Source of the DNA: Xanthobacteraceae bacterium
Lineage (GTDB): Bacteria; Pseudomonadota; Alphaproteobacteria; Rhizobiales; Xanthobacteraceae
Length of the DNA: 9,598 bases
Direction of reading: 5' to 3'
NCBI GenBank assembly: GCA_030648135.1
Contig: JAUSIF010000170.1
Location: 1-9,598 of the forward strand
Part shown: positions 1 to 6,011 of the stretch, piece by piece
Numbering within the stretch: the first letter of the stretch is position 1
Layout: each line of letters begins with the position of its first letter
Notes under the pieces: model-generated
Seen by the model: the letters and a program-made list of their open reading frames with translations, nothing else
What the model was told of the DNA's origin: nothing
The model's database searches: none
Translations under genes and position numbers: made by a program

Positions 1-497
1 ACCGAGCCGTGGGCCAGGATCACCGCCGCCACCAGCCCGAAGACCATCAGCGAAAAATAATCGGCCGGACCGAATTTGAGCGCCATCTCGGCGAGCACTG
101 GGGCGGCAAGGGCGATCACGAAGGTGGCGAAGGTGCCGGCGAGGAATGACGCCAGCGCCGCGGTCGCGAGCGCCAAGCCGGCCTTGCCCTGGCGCGCCAT
201 CTGATAGCCGTCGATGCTGGTGACGACCGAGGACGATTCTCCCGGCAGGTTCACCAGGATCGCCGTGGTCGAGCCGCCGTACTGCGCGCCGTAATAGATC
301 CCGGCCAGCATGATCATCGCCGCCTGCGGCGGCAAAGTGAAAGTCACCGGCAGCAGGATCGAGATCGTCGCCACCGGTCCGAGCCCCGGCAGCACCCCGA
401 TGATGGTGCCGAGCAGCACGCCGAGAAAGCCGTAGAGCAGGTTGGCCGGCGCGAGCGCGACCGAGAAGCCGAGGGCGAGGTTGCTGAAAATGTCCAT
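1..497 (-). CDS. tctA: Tripartite tricarboxylate transporter large permease, TctA family (partial: C-terminus beyond the window)
   Basis: This is the large inner-membrane subunit of a TTT transporter, the part that moves the substrate handed over by the periplasmic TctC protein using an ion gradient. The 165 residues visible from the ATG at 497 have no stop, so the gene continues past base 1; full-length TctA proteins are about 500 residues. Family hallmarks are present in order: the Gly-rich LPGLGP at residues 36-41, IYYGAQYGGSTTAIL at 67-81, NLPGE at 83-87 and DGYQMARQGKAG at 96-107, with hydrophobic membrane segments around 12-34, 40-70 and 108-135. It starts 12 bases after the tctB stop, and the purine-rich GCGGGGCGGCG before the ATG is a plausible but weak ribosome site. 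The tight spacing points to co-transcription with tctB. Family assignment is firm; the substrate is not known. Confidence 0.95.
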   Translation of the reverse strand, partial: MDIFSNLALGFSVALAPANLLYGFLGVLLGTIIGVLPGLGPVATISILLPVTFTLPPQAAMIMLAGIYYGAQYGGSTTAILVNLPGESSSVVTSIDGYQMARQGKAGLALATAALASFLAGTFATFVIALAAPVLAEMALKFGPADYFSLMVFGLVAAVILAHGS

Positions 498-509
498 CGC
501 CGCCCCGCG

Positions 510-953
510 TCAGAACGGCAATAGCTTCAGAGACAGGCCGAGGCCGAAGCGGAAGAGTCCGGCGATGAACGCCACCAGGCCAGCCGCCAGAACGGAGACC
601 TCGAGCAGGCGGAAGTCGCGGTCGGCGAGCCGGGACGCGAACACCACGAAAATGCCGGCGAGCACGAAGCCGCTGTGCTCGATCAAGAGCCCGAAGGCGA
701 GCGTTCCGATCAAGACGAAGAACAGCGGCCTCGGATTGATGGCCTCGACCTCGTCGCCGCCGAGGAAGAAGGAGCGGACGACGAGCACGCTGCCGAGCAA
801 CACCAGTCCCGAGCTCACCAGCAACGGGAAATAGCCCGGCCCCATGCGCGATGCGGTGCCGATCGGATAACGCGAGCCATAGATGATCGCGAACCCCCCG
901 AGGGCGAGAAACAAGAGGCCGGTCAGAAAATCGGTCGAGAGACGGATTCGCAT
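510..953 (-). CDS. tctB: Tripartite tricarboxylate transporter small permease, TctB family
   Basis: This is the small membrane subunit that pairs with TctA; its exact role in transport is poorly defined for the family. The 147-residue product has about four hydrophobic segments (residues 8-26, 42-62, 76-108 as a likely pair, 116-140) and the characteristic MGPGYFP motif at 37-43, and it ends in a hydrophobic LSLKLLPF tail. Length is normal for TctB. I chose the ATG at 953 because the first membrane segment begins right after it and GGCGGG lies upstream; a GTG at 986 would add 11 polar residues that look non-native. It lies between tctC (91 bp away, with a strong stem-loop in the gap) and tctA (12 bp away). 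Sequence is weakly conserved in this family, so the position between tctC and tctA supports the call. Confidence 0.9.
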   Translation of the reverse strand: MRIRLSTDFLTGLLFLALGGFAIIYGSRYPIGTASRMGPGYFPLLVSSGLVLLGSVLVVRSFFLGGDEVEAINPRPLFFVLIGTLAFGLLIEHSGFVLAGIFVVFASRLADRDFRLLEVSVLAAGLVAFIAGLFRFGLGLSLKLLPF

Positions 954-1013
954 GATTTTCCCGCCAGTCCCGTCGCTCGAAAGCACGCAACCGTCCGCGC
1001 CGCAACGAGCCCC

Positions 1014-1043
1014 CGAACCGCCCCGGTTTCCCGGGGCGGCTCG
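1014..1043 (-). promoter_or_regulatory. Strong intercistronic stem-loop between tctC and tctB
   Basis: In minus-strand RNA, bases 1043-1031 pair with 1026-1014 to give a 13-bp, mostly G-C stem with one G-U wobble, closed by a GAAA (GNRA-type) tetraloop at 1030-1027. The stem starts one base after the tctC TGA (1047-1045). No U-rich tract follows, so it is not a classical intrinsic terminator. It may be an mRNA-stabilising or processing element, or a weak attenuator, favouring binding-protein expression over the downstream permeases. The structure is seen in the sequence; the role is inference. Confidence 0.6.
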
Positions 1044-1044
1044 T

Positions 1045-2052
1045 TCATTCGGGCTTGGCGCCTGTCGACTTGATCACGTCGCCCCACTTCTTGGTTTCGG
1101 CGGCGATGTAGGCCTTGAACTCCTCCGGCGATTTGCTCGTCACCGGGATCACGCCCGACTCCATGAAGCGTTCACGAACCTTGGCGTCGGACATGGCGTG
1201 GACGACCGCCGCATGAATCTTCTCGACGATCGGACGCGGCGTGCCGGCCGGGACCAGAACTCCCTGCCACGAGCTGCTGACGTTGTTGGGGTAGCCCTGT
1301 TCCAGCATGGTCGGAACGTTCGGCAGCGAGGGAACGCGTTCCTTGGTGGTGACCGCCAAGGCTTTCAGGCGGCCGTCCTTCACGTGCTGGATGGCGGACG
1401 AGATCGTGCTGAACATGAGCTCGACATGGCCGCCGATGATGTCGGCAACGGCCGGACCGGCGCCGCCCTTATAGGGAACGTGGGTCATATCGAGGCCGGC
1501 ATCGCGCCGAAACACTTCCATCTCCAGCCGATTGAGGCTGCCGCTTCCCGGCGAGGCGAAGTTGACCTTGCCCTGACGCGCCTTCACGTATGCGACCAGC
1601 TCCTTCACGCTGTTGGGCGGGAACTTGGGATTTGCGATCATGATTCCCGGCGTATCGGCCACGATCGACACCGGGATGAAGTCCTTGTCCGGCTTGACCG
1701 TGAGATCCGCGTACAGGCTCGGATTGATCGAGACGGTTCCCACATTACCGAGGTAGATGGTGTAGCCGTCGGGCGCGGCGCGTGCGGCCACGTCCATGCC
1801 GACGTTGCCGGCGGCGCCGGCCCGGTTCTCGATCACGATCTGCTGGCCGAGGGATTGCGCCATCCCCGGCTGGATGAGGCGCGCGGCGAAGTCGGAGGCC
1901 CCGCCCGGCGCGAACGGCACGATCACGCGGATCGGCTGGTTCGGATAGTTCGAAGTACCCTGCGCCACGGCCGCGCTAATGCCGGTCATTCCGATCGCTA
2001 GACTTAGCGCTGCGCCGAGCAGCGCACGGCGCGTTGTCATGGACATGTTCAT
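1045..2052 (-). CDS. tctC: TctC/Bug-family periplasmic substrate-binding protein of the TTT transporter
   Basis: This is the extracytoplasmic solute receptor that captures an organic acid in the periplasm and delivers it to TctA/TctB. The ATG at 2052 has an excellent ribosome site (GGGAGG, 5 bases upstream); the same frame stays open to 2097 but that extension overlaps the upstream gene and is unlikely. The 335-residue precursor has a signal peptide: MNMSMTTRRALLG, a hydrophobic core, and probable cleavage after AVA at residue 30. The twin arginines at 8-9 leave Tat export possible, Sec equally so. Bug-family motifs follow: VPFAPGGASDFAAR (45-58), IENRAGAAGNVG (74-85), DGYTI (95-99) and HVPYKGGAGPAVADIIGG (191-208). 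Length fits the family. The upstream oxidoreductase ends 29 bp before it, so it is probably in the same operon. These receptors bind diverse carboxylates and the ligand cannot be predicted here. Confidence 0.96.
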   Translation of the reverse strand: MNMSMTTRRALLGAALSLAIGMTGISAAVAQGTSNYPNQPIRVIVPFAPGGASDFAARLIQPGMAQSLGQQIVIENRAGAAGNVGMDVAARAAPDGYTIYLGNVGTVSINPSLYADLTVKPDKDFIPVSIVADTPGIMIANPKFPPNSVKELVAYVKARQGKVNFASPGSGSLNRLEMEVFRRDAGLDMTHVPYKGGAGPAVADIIGGHVELMFSTISSAIQHVKDGRLKALAVTTKERVPSLPNVPTMLEQGYPNNVSSSWQGVLVPAGTPRPIVEKIHAAVVHAMSDAKVRERFMESGVIPVTSKSPEEFKAYIAAETKKWGDVIKSTGAKPE

Positions 2053-2057
2053 TGTTT

Positions 2058-2063
2058 CCTCCC
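2058..2063 (-). promoter_or_regulatory. Ribosome binding site of tctC
   Basis: Minus-strand GGGAGG sits 5 bases before the ATG at 2052. It fixes the start against the longer open frame reaching 2097 and is the strongest Shine-Dalgarno match in the operon, in keeping with the high levels binding proteins usually need. Confidence 0.8.
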
Positions 2064-2081
2064 GATTAGAGTCTCGCTCCG

Positions 2082-3206
2082 TTACGCATATTTCCATTCC
2101 CGTCCCAATTCCTGCGGCTGCAACGGCAGCGGCACAGCTTGCTTGAGTTTCGCGGAGAGGTCGAGCGCCTTGGTCAGCATCAGTCGATTGTGCGCCTCGG
2201 CGGCGGTGGCGTGTTGCGTCGCGTGGCCCATGGCGACACGGTTCAACCAGGAATCCGTCTCCTCCCGCATCGGCCCGCGCAGCTCGCCCAGCGCCATGTC
2301 GCCGGGCGGATAGCTGCCCATGAAATCGACCAGGCGGCGTTGGTCGGGATGATAGCCCTCGGATTGCGGGGCGGAGACCGCCAGCACGATGTCGCGGTGG
2401 GTATCGTCGATGGTGAGCACGCCTTCGGTGCCGACGATGCCGACTTCGAGGCTGTAGACCGCTCCCGGCCAGGTCACCGGCAGCGCCCAGGAAATGTTCA
2501 GATGATAGACGGTGCCGTCGCCGAACATGATCATGCCGGCGGTGGCGTCAATGCCGCGGTATAGGGGCCCGAGCACCTTGTCGATCGAGCGCGCGTAGCA
2601 TTCGACCGGGGTCTTCTTTTCGAGGTACCACATCACGATATCGAGCGCATGGGTGCCGGAGATCACCATGGGTGAGATCGTCTCCGGCGCGTCGGTGCGC
2701 TGGTAGTTGTCGATCGCGACCAGCCGGTTCATGAACGCGCGCGAGCTGACGAGGGTGACGTCGCCGAGCGCGCCGGTGCGCACCTTCTCCTTGGCGCCGA
2801 GCCATTTGCGGCGGAAACGCTGGGTGTAGCCGACGACGGCGTCGATCTTGGCCCGCTCGATCGCCTTCAGCACGCGCGCCGATTGAGCCAGATCGGTCGC
2901 CAGCGGCTTCTCGATCAGCATCGGGATGCCGCGCTCGACGCCCGCCATGATCGGATCGACATGCAGATGCTCGTCGGTGGCGATGATGGCGGCGGTCACT
3001 TCCGGGCGGCGGATGAGCTCGCGATGATCCGCGGTCACGAAATCGGCGCCGATCTTGGCGGCGACCTCCTTGGCGCGGGCCGGGTTCTTCTCGGCCAGGC
3101 CGATCCACTCGACCGCCATGTGCCGCGCCGCCACCTCGCCCCGGAATAGGCCGACGCGGCCACCGCCGACGATGGCGAGCCCTATGCCCTTCGCCGATTT
3201 CTTCAC
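2082..3206 (-). CDS. Gfo/Idh/MocA family NAD(P)-dependent oxidoreductase (second of a tandem pair)
   Basis: This is a predicted cytoplasmic dehydrogenase of the family that oxidises or reduces sugar, inositol or related hydroxy compounds with NAD(P). The 374-residue product has an N-terminal Rossmann fold beginning AIVGGGRVG (11-19), the family signature EKP at 99-101 (Lys100 is the expected catalytic lysine), GYTQRF at 126-131, and GTHALD at 184-189 with the likely catalytic His186. A DDTHRD motif at 267-272 is shared with the upstream paralogue. The start is the GTG at 3206: GGAGG lies 6 bases upstream, and its GTGA overlaps the stop of the preceding gene by 4 bases, a classic translational-coupling arrangement. 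The frame is open to 3629, but that part reads antisense-like Arg/His-rich peptide inside the neighbour and is not coding. Substrate unknown; linkage to tctCBA suggests it acts on the imported compound or a derivative. Confidence 0.93.
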   Translation of the reverse strand: MKKSAKGIGLAIVGGGRVGLFRGEVAARHMAVEWIGLAEKNPARAKEVAAKIGADFVTADHRELIRRPEVTAAIIATDEHLHVDPIMAGVERGIPMLIEKPLATDLAQSARVLKAIERAKIDAVVGYTQRFRRKWLGAKEKVRTGALGDVTLVSSRAFMNRLVAIDNYQRTDAPETISPMVISGTHALDIVMWYLEKKTPVECYARSIDKVLGPLYRGIDATAGMIMFGDGTVYHLNISWALPVTWPGAVYSLEVGIVGTEGVLTIDDTHRDIVLAVSAPQSEGYHPDQRRLVDFMGSYPPGDMALGELRGPMREETDSWLNRVAMGHATQHATAAEAHNRLMLTKALDLSAKLKQAVPLPLQPQELGREWKYA

Positions 3207-4273
3207 CGTTTGCCTCCGGCGGCGATGGCGGCGAGCGCCTCGTTGGAGAGCGGCAGGTCGACCGGCTCGTTGAGCGCGGCCGAAAGATCGGCGGCGGTGT
3301 AAGTCTCCATCACCATGCGCGCGCTTTCCGGCGTCACCATCACCGGGCGATTCATGATGCAGGCTTCGAGGAAGTGGATGGTCTCCGGTCCCATCTGGCC
3401 GGCGAACACATGATCCACTTGCTCGCCTGGCATGGTCGACATCGGAAACCGCGTTCCTTCCGACACCGTGTTGAGCCAATTGTCGCGGTGGGTGTCGTCG
3501 AGGATCAGCGCGCCTTCGGTGCCGAGAATCTCGACCCAGGTGGTACAATAGTTTGGATAGCCCGGCGGCAGGTTCCAGCCCCCGCCGATGGTGACGACCA
3601 TGCCGTTGTCCATGGTCACGATCGACCACATGACGTCGTAGGAGCCGTTGACCGGCTGCATGTAGCCGTAGGAGCCCTGCGAATAGACGCGCACGGGCTT
3701 GGCCGGCTCAAGCAGCCAAAACACGAAATCGAGATCGTGGGTCGATTCCATCACCACCGGCGACAGCTTCACGCGGCTGGCGATCTTCTTGCCGAGGGTA
3801 CGTGAAAGGTGCCGGCTCACCATGGCGGAGACCGGCTTGCCGAGCGTGCCGTCGGTAATCTTCTTCTTGGCGAAAGCGAACTTGGTATTGAAACGCTGCG
3901 AATAGCCGATGGTGAATTTCAGCCCGCCGCGCTTGGCCAGCGTGATCAGCTCGTCCGCTTCCCATAGCTCCATCGCGATCGGCTTTTCCAGGAGGACGTG
4001 CTTGCCGGCCTTGAGACAGTCGCGCGTGATCGAAAAATGCGTCTGCTCCGGCGTCGTGCAGATATAGACGACCTTGATGTTCCGGTTCTTGATGAAGTCC
4101 TGATAATCGAGGGTCGCCGTCGCCGGGTTGGTGAGCTTCTGCACCTCGGCCAGACGGTCGGGCCGGATCTCGCAGATGTGCAATTTGTCGACCAGAGCGG
4201 AGCGCGACAACGTTTCCGCGCGGATGCCGCCGCACCATCCCGTACCTATGATTCCGACTTCGACCGGTTCCAA
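3203..4273 (-). CDS. Gfo/Idh/MocA family NAD(P)-dependent oxidoreductase (first of a tandem pair, TTG start)
   Basis: This is a predicted cytoplasmic NAD(P)-dependent dehydrogenase, 356 residues, normal for the family. The Rossmann loop GTGWCG is at residues 10-15, EKP at 96-98 (Lys97), GYSQRF at 123-128, and STHDLD at 177-182 with the likely catalytic His179. The C-terminal half carries GTEGALILDDTHRD (251-264), nearly the same as in the downstream gene, so the two are diverged tandem copies. The start is TTG at 4273: AAGGGGG lies 5 bases upstream, and the Rossmann fold begins only three residues in, leaving no room for a later start. It is first in the five-gene minus-strand run, and its last codons overlap the next gene's GTG. 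Family is certain; substrate and reaction direction are not. Trihydroxy or inositol-type or acidic-sugar substrates are possibilities only. Confidence 0.93.
   Translation of the reverse strand: MEPVEVGIIGTGWCGGIRAETLSRSALVDKLHICEIRPDRLAEVQKLTNPATATLDYQDFIKNRNIKVVYICTTPEQTHFSITRDCLKAGKHVLLEKPIAMELWEADELITLAKRGGLKFTIGYSQRFNTKFAFAKKKITDGTLGKPVSAMVSRHLSRTLGKKIASRVKLSPVVMESTHDLDFVFWLLEPAKPVRVYSQGSYGYMQPVNGSYDVMWSIVTMDNGMVVTIGGGWNLPPGYPNYCTTWVEILGTEGALILDDTHRDNWLNTVSEGTRFPMSTMPGEQVDHVFAGQMGPETIHFLEACIMNRPVMVTPESARMVMETYTAADLSAALNEPVDLPLSNEALAAIAAGGKR
3213..3217 (-). promoter_or_regulatory. Ribosome binding site for the GTG start of the second oxidoreductase
   Basis: Minus-strand GGAGG, 6 bases before the GTG at 3206, lies inside the last codons of the upstream gene. 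It decides the start of a gene whose open frame otherwise runs 423 bases further and fits reinitiation by ribosomes ending the first gene. Confidence 0.75.
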
Positions 4274-4442
4274 GCGCGCCCCCTTGCCAAAGATTTTAGA
4301 CCAGCCCGGTCAGCTTACACGAATATCCACGGGACCAAGAGAGCCGGGGTCCGCGACGGAGGAGCCCGCCGGCTCAAGGCCCGGGCGATCGGGCGGGTAG
4401 GGGAGTTTCGCAAACGCCGCGGATCGCGGGAATTCAGCCGGA
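4274..4442. other. Intergenic region: leader of the oxidoreductase-TTT operon and 3' end of the GNAT gene
   Basis: This 169-bp gap separates two minus-strand genes. Next to the TTG start lies AAGGGGG (4279-4285), its ribosome site. A -10-like TAAAAT on the minus strand at 4298-4293 has no convincing -35 partner, so a promoter is only possible. Two G-C-rich short stem-loops occur, at 4362-4375 (GAGCC/GGCTC, 4-base loop) and 4417-4429 (CCGCG/CGCGG, 3-base loop). They could help end transcription of the GNAT gene, but no U-tract follows either one. No gene is evident. Confidence 0.35.
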
Positions 4443-5723
4443 TCAGCGTCCCGCGCGGGCGCGGGCATGGGTGAGCGATGCGATCGCGGCACGCAGGCCG
4501 CGATAGGCGCGCCATAGGAGGGCCGTCCGTTTGATCGTACGCTTCGCCCAGGACAGCACGCGCAACAGCATCACCACCGGAATAGCGCGCGCCGTTACCG
4601 CCGCCAGGTGGTCGTAGAGCCTGGTCTGGGTGTCGGACCACTCGTATTTGTAGCTCTCGTCCCCGACGGTGAAATCGAATTCGCCGAGGCCGAGCTCGCA
4701 GGCGCGCTGCATCAGATCGCGCAGATGTGCGGCGCCCGGTCCGAAACGCGAGATCTCGCCGTCGTCGTAGCTCGCGAGCACGTAATAATAGCGGCCGCGG
4801 TACTGGAAGCCGAGATTGGTGGAGGCCGGGGTCGCTCCGATCTCGAGCCGGCTGACGTGAACGTGCTCGCGCGTGCGCGGATTGGTGGCGAGATCGAAAT
4901 AGAATTCCCGAACCCCCGGCCGCGCGAACAGGTTGGCGGCTCCCATGCGAGCGAAGGCGTGGGATTTCTGGCGGATCAGGGTCTCGATCGTGCGGATGAT
5001 CTCGCCGTCGTCGGTGGGCGTCAGCATCCGGATTTCGCCGTGCTCGGCGAGATGCTTGCGCTTGCTGCGATCGCGCCGGCGCGTCGCCGACGAGCGCTTG
5101 CCGGCATAGAAACTCTCCCAGTCGCCCCGCAACTTCGCGAGGTGGGCTCCGCTCGAATGCAGCAGGACGGAAAGCTGCAGGAACGGGTTCGTCTGCGCGC
5201 CCATCAGCCCGGGCATCTTGCGAAGTTCGACCAAATCGTGCCGCAACCGCGGGTTCTTTTGCAGGAGCATTCCGATCTCCTGCCACAAGGCGGCGAATTT
5301 TCCGGCGCCGATCGAGCGCGAAAAATTGGCGGCGAGCAAGGGCGCGAGATAGTCGCACAAATCCTGGCCGAGCCAGATCAGGCGGCGGACCCATCCGTCA
5401 TCGTACACAGCGAGCGGAAGCAGAAACAAAATCTCTCCGCCCGCGCGCCGGCCGACCACGATCGCGGGCGCGATATTTTCCCGCGCGCCGATGTGCCGCT
5501 GCCACGCCGCGAGATAATCGAAAGTCTGGAAGATGGTGCAGTCGGTGTGCGGCTCGAACCTGCGCCAAAGCTGCTCGGCCGCGTTCAGATTGTCATAGAC
5601 GGTGAGGTGGAGACCGGGTGCGGCGGCGCTCGACAGCTCGAGGCTGGCGCTGGCCGGCACCGGCGCGGCGTCGTGCCGGCGATCTTGGTAGGCGTGAATA
5701 ACCGCACCCTGCACCGGGGTCAT
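4443..5723 (-). CDS. CelD/BcsL-like GNAT-family acyltransferase (polysaccharide biosynthesis)
   Basis: This is a predicted cytoplasmic N-acyltransferase of the CelD/BcsL type (Acetyltransf_6 fold, related to FemAB-like double-GNAT proteins). Such proteins are commonly found in cellulose and exopolysaccharide loci and are thought to acylate a sugar or lipid-linked intermediate. The 426-residue product has an N-terminal half with FQTFDYLAAWQRH (65-77), a basic stretch around 209-224 (KRSSATRRRDRSKRKH), and the better-conserved C-terminal GNAT half. That half runs YYYVLASYDDGEISRFGPG (312-330), then LGEFDFTVGDESYKYEW (346-362), the typical G-x-x-x-x-DF-x-x-G-x-x-x-YK-x-x-W ending. A basic, amphipathic tail (383-426) may touch the membrane. 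The ATG at 5721-5723 begins the open frame but has no strong ribosome site, so the start is less sure than the rest. It is divergent from the co-polymerase gene, which supports a polysaccharide role. The acyl donor and acceptor are unknown. Confidence 0.85.
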   Translation of the reverse strand: MTPVQGAVIHAYQDRRHDAAPVPASASLELSSAAAPGLHLTVYDNLNAAEQLWRRFEPHTDCTIFQTFDYLAAWQRHIGARENIAPAIVVGRRAGGEILFLLPLAVYDDGWVRRLIWLGQDLCDYLAPLLAANFSRSIGAGKFAALWQEIGMLLQKNPRLRHDLVELRKMPGLMGAQTNPFLQLSVLLHSSGAHLAKLRGDWESFYAGKRSSATRRRDRSKRKHLAEHGEIRMLTPTDDGEIIRTIETLIRQKSHAFARMGAANLFARPGVREFYFDLATNPRTREHVHVSRLEIGATPASTNLGFQYRGRYYYVLASYDDGEISRFGPGAAHLRDLMQRACELGLGEFDFTVGDESYKYEWSDTQTRLYDHLAAVTARAIPVVMLLRVLSWAKRTIKRTALLWRAYRGLRAAIASLTHARARAGR

Positions 5724-6011
5724 GATGGGAAGCCGCTCTGTGGAGACTGTTTCTAATCCGAGCTTGGCTCCGAAACCTCAACAAAGCGTTGGTATGGTTA
5801 TCCGTGGGCCGACTTATGGCCTTGGTCCGCTTTGGAAATTCGACCGAAGGCGCCGCCCGCGAGCGTGTTCGTCTTGAGCATCGGCGCGGCGCGGGTCTGT
5901 GCGCTCCGTGGGCGCCGCCGCCGCAATTAACGCGATGGCAACCTTAATGATTTCTTATGAGCGACGGTTCCGTGGCGTGACGTTACGGTTCCGTTGCGTG
6001 GAGTTGAGCTT
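5724..6011. other. Divergent intergenic region between the GNAT gene and the co-polymerase gene
   Basis: This 288-bp region must hold the promoters of two divergent genes. Short open frames here encode no recognisable protein. The right part (about 5925-5960) is locally AT-rich. Its two TTAA boxes (5927-5930 and 5944-5947) are 13 bases apart, and no clean -35/-10 pair stands out for either direction. The notable structure is a pair of near-identical 16-base repeats at 5964 and 5985, listed separately. The left part is G-C-rich without clear motifs. Confidence 0.5.
5964..6000 (+). repeat. Two direct repeats with palindromic cores, candidate operator
   Basis: ACGGTTCCGTGGCGTG (5964-5979) is repeated as ACGGTTCCGTTGCGTG (5985-6000), 15 of 16 bases identical, with a 21-base period (two helical turns). 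Each begins with the perfect palindrome ACGG-TT-CCGT. The second copy ends at the ribosome-site region (GGAG at 6000-6003) 12 bases before the co-polymerase ATG. The symmetry and phasing suit two dimers of a regulator on one DNA face, which would block translation-start-proximal transcription if bound. The repeats are directly visible; operator function is inference. Confidence 0.5.

Noticed and set aside
883..2001. 372-residue plus-strand open frame opposite tctC
   Set aside because: It is antisense to a clear Bug-family gene. The product is His/Arg/Asp-rich with no domain or ribosome site, as expected from reverse reading of GC-rich coding DNA.
3207..3629. N-terminal extension of the second oxidoreductase up to 3629
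   Set aside because: The extra residues are an out-of-frame reading of the upstream paralogue. The Rossmann fold starts right after the GTG at 3206, which has its own ribosome site.
4315..5394. 359-residue minus-strand open frame overlapping the GNAT gene in another frame
   Set aside because: It is very Arg/Pro/Ala-rich, has no motifs, and lies inside the convincingly coding GNAT frame.
4608..5756. 382-residue plus-strand open frame covering most of the GNAT gene
   Set aside because: The minus-strand frame carries conserved GNAT motifs. This one is low-complexity Ala/Glu/Arg/Gly-rich and has no recognisable fold.
5927..5947. Paired TTAA boxes resembling a CtrA site
   Set aside because: The spacing is 13 bases, whereas the CtrA box needs TTAA-N7-TTAA.
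5935..6000. Possible EcfG (general stress sigma factor) promoter from GGAAC on the minus strand within the repeats
   Set aside because: No CGTT-like -10 element lies 18-19 bases downstream of either GGAAC, and the sites are about 250 bp from the gene they would face.
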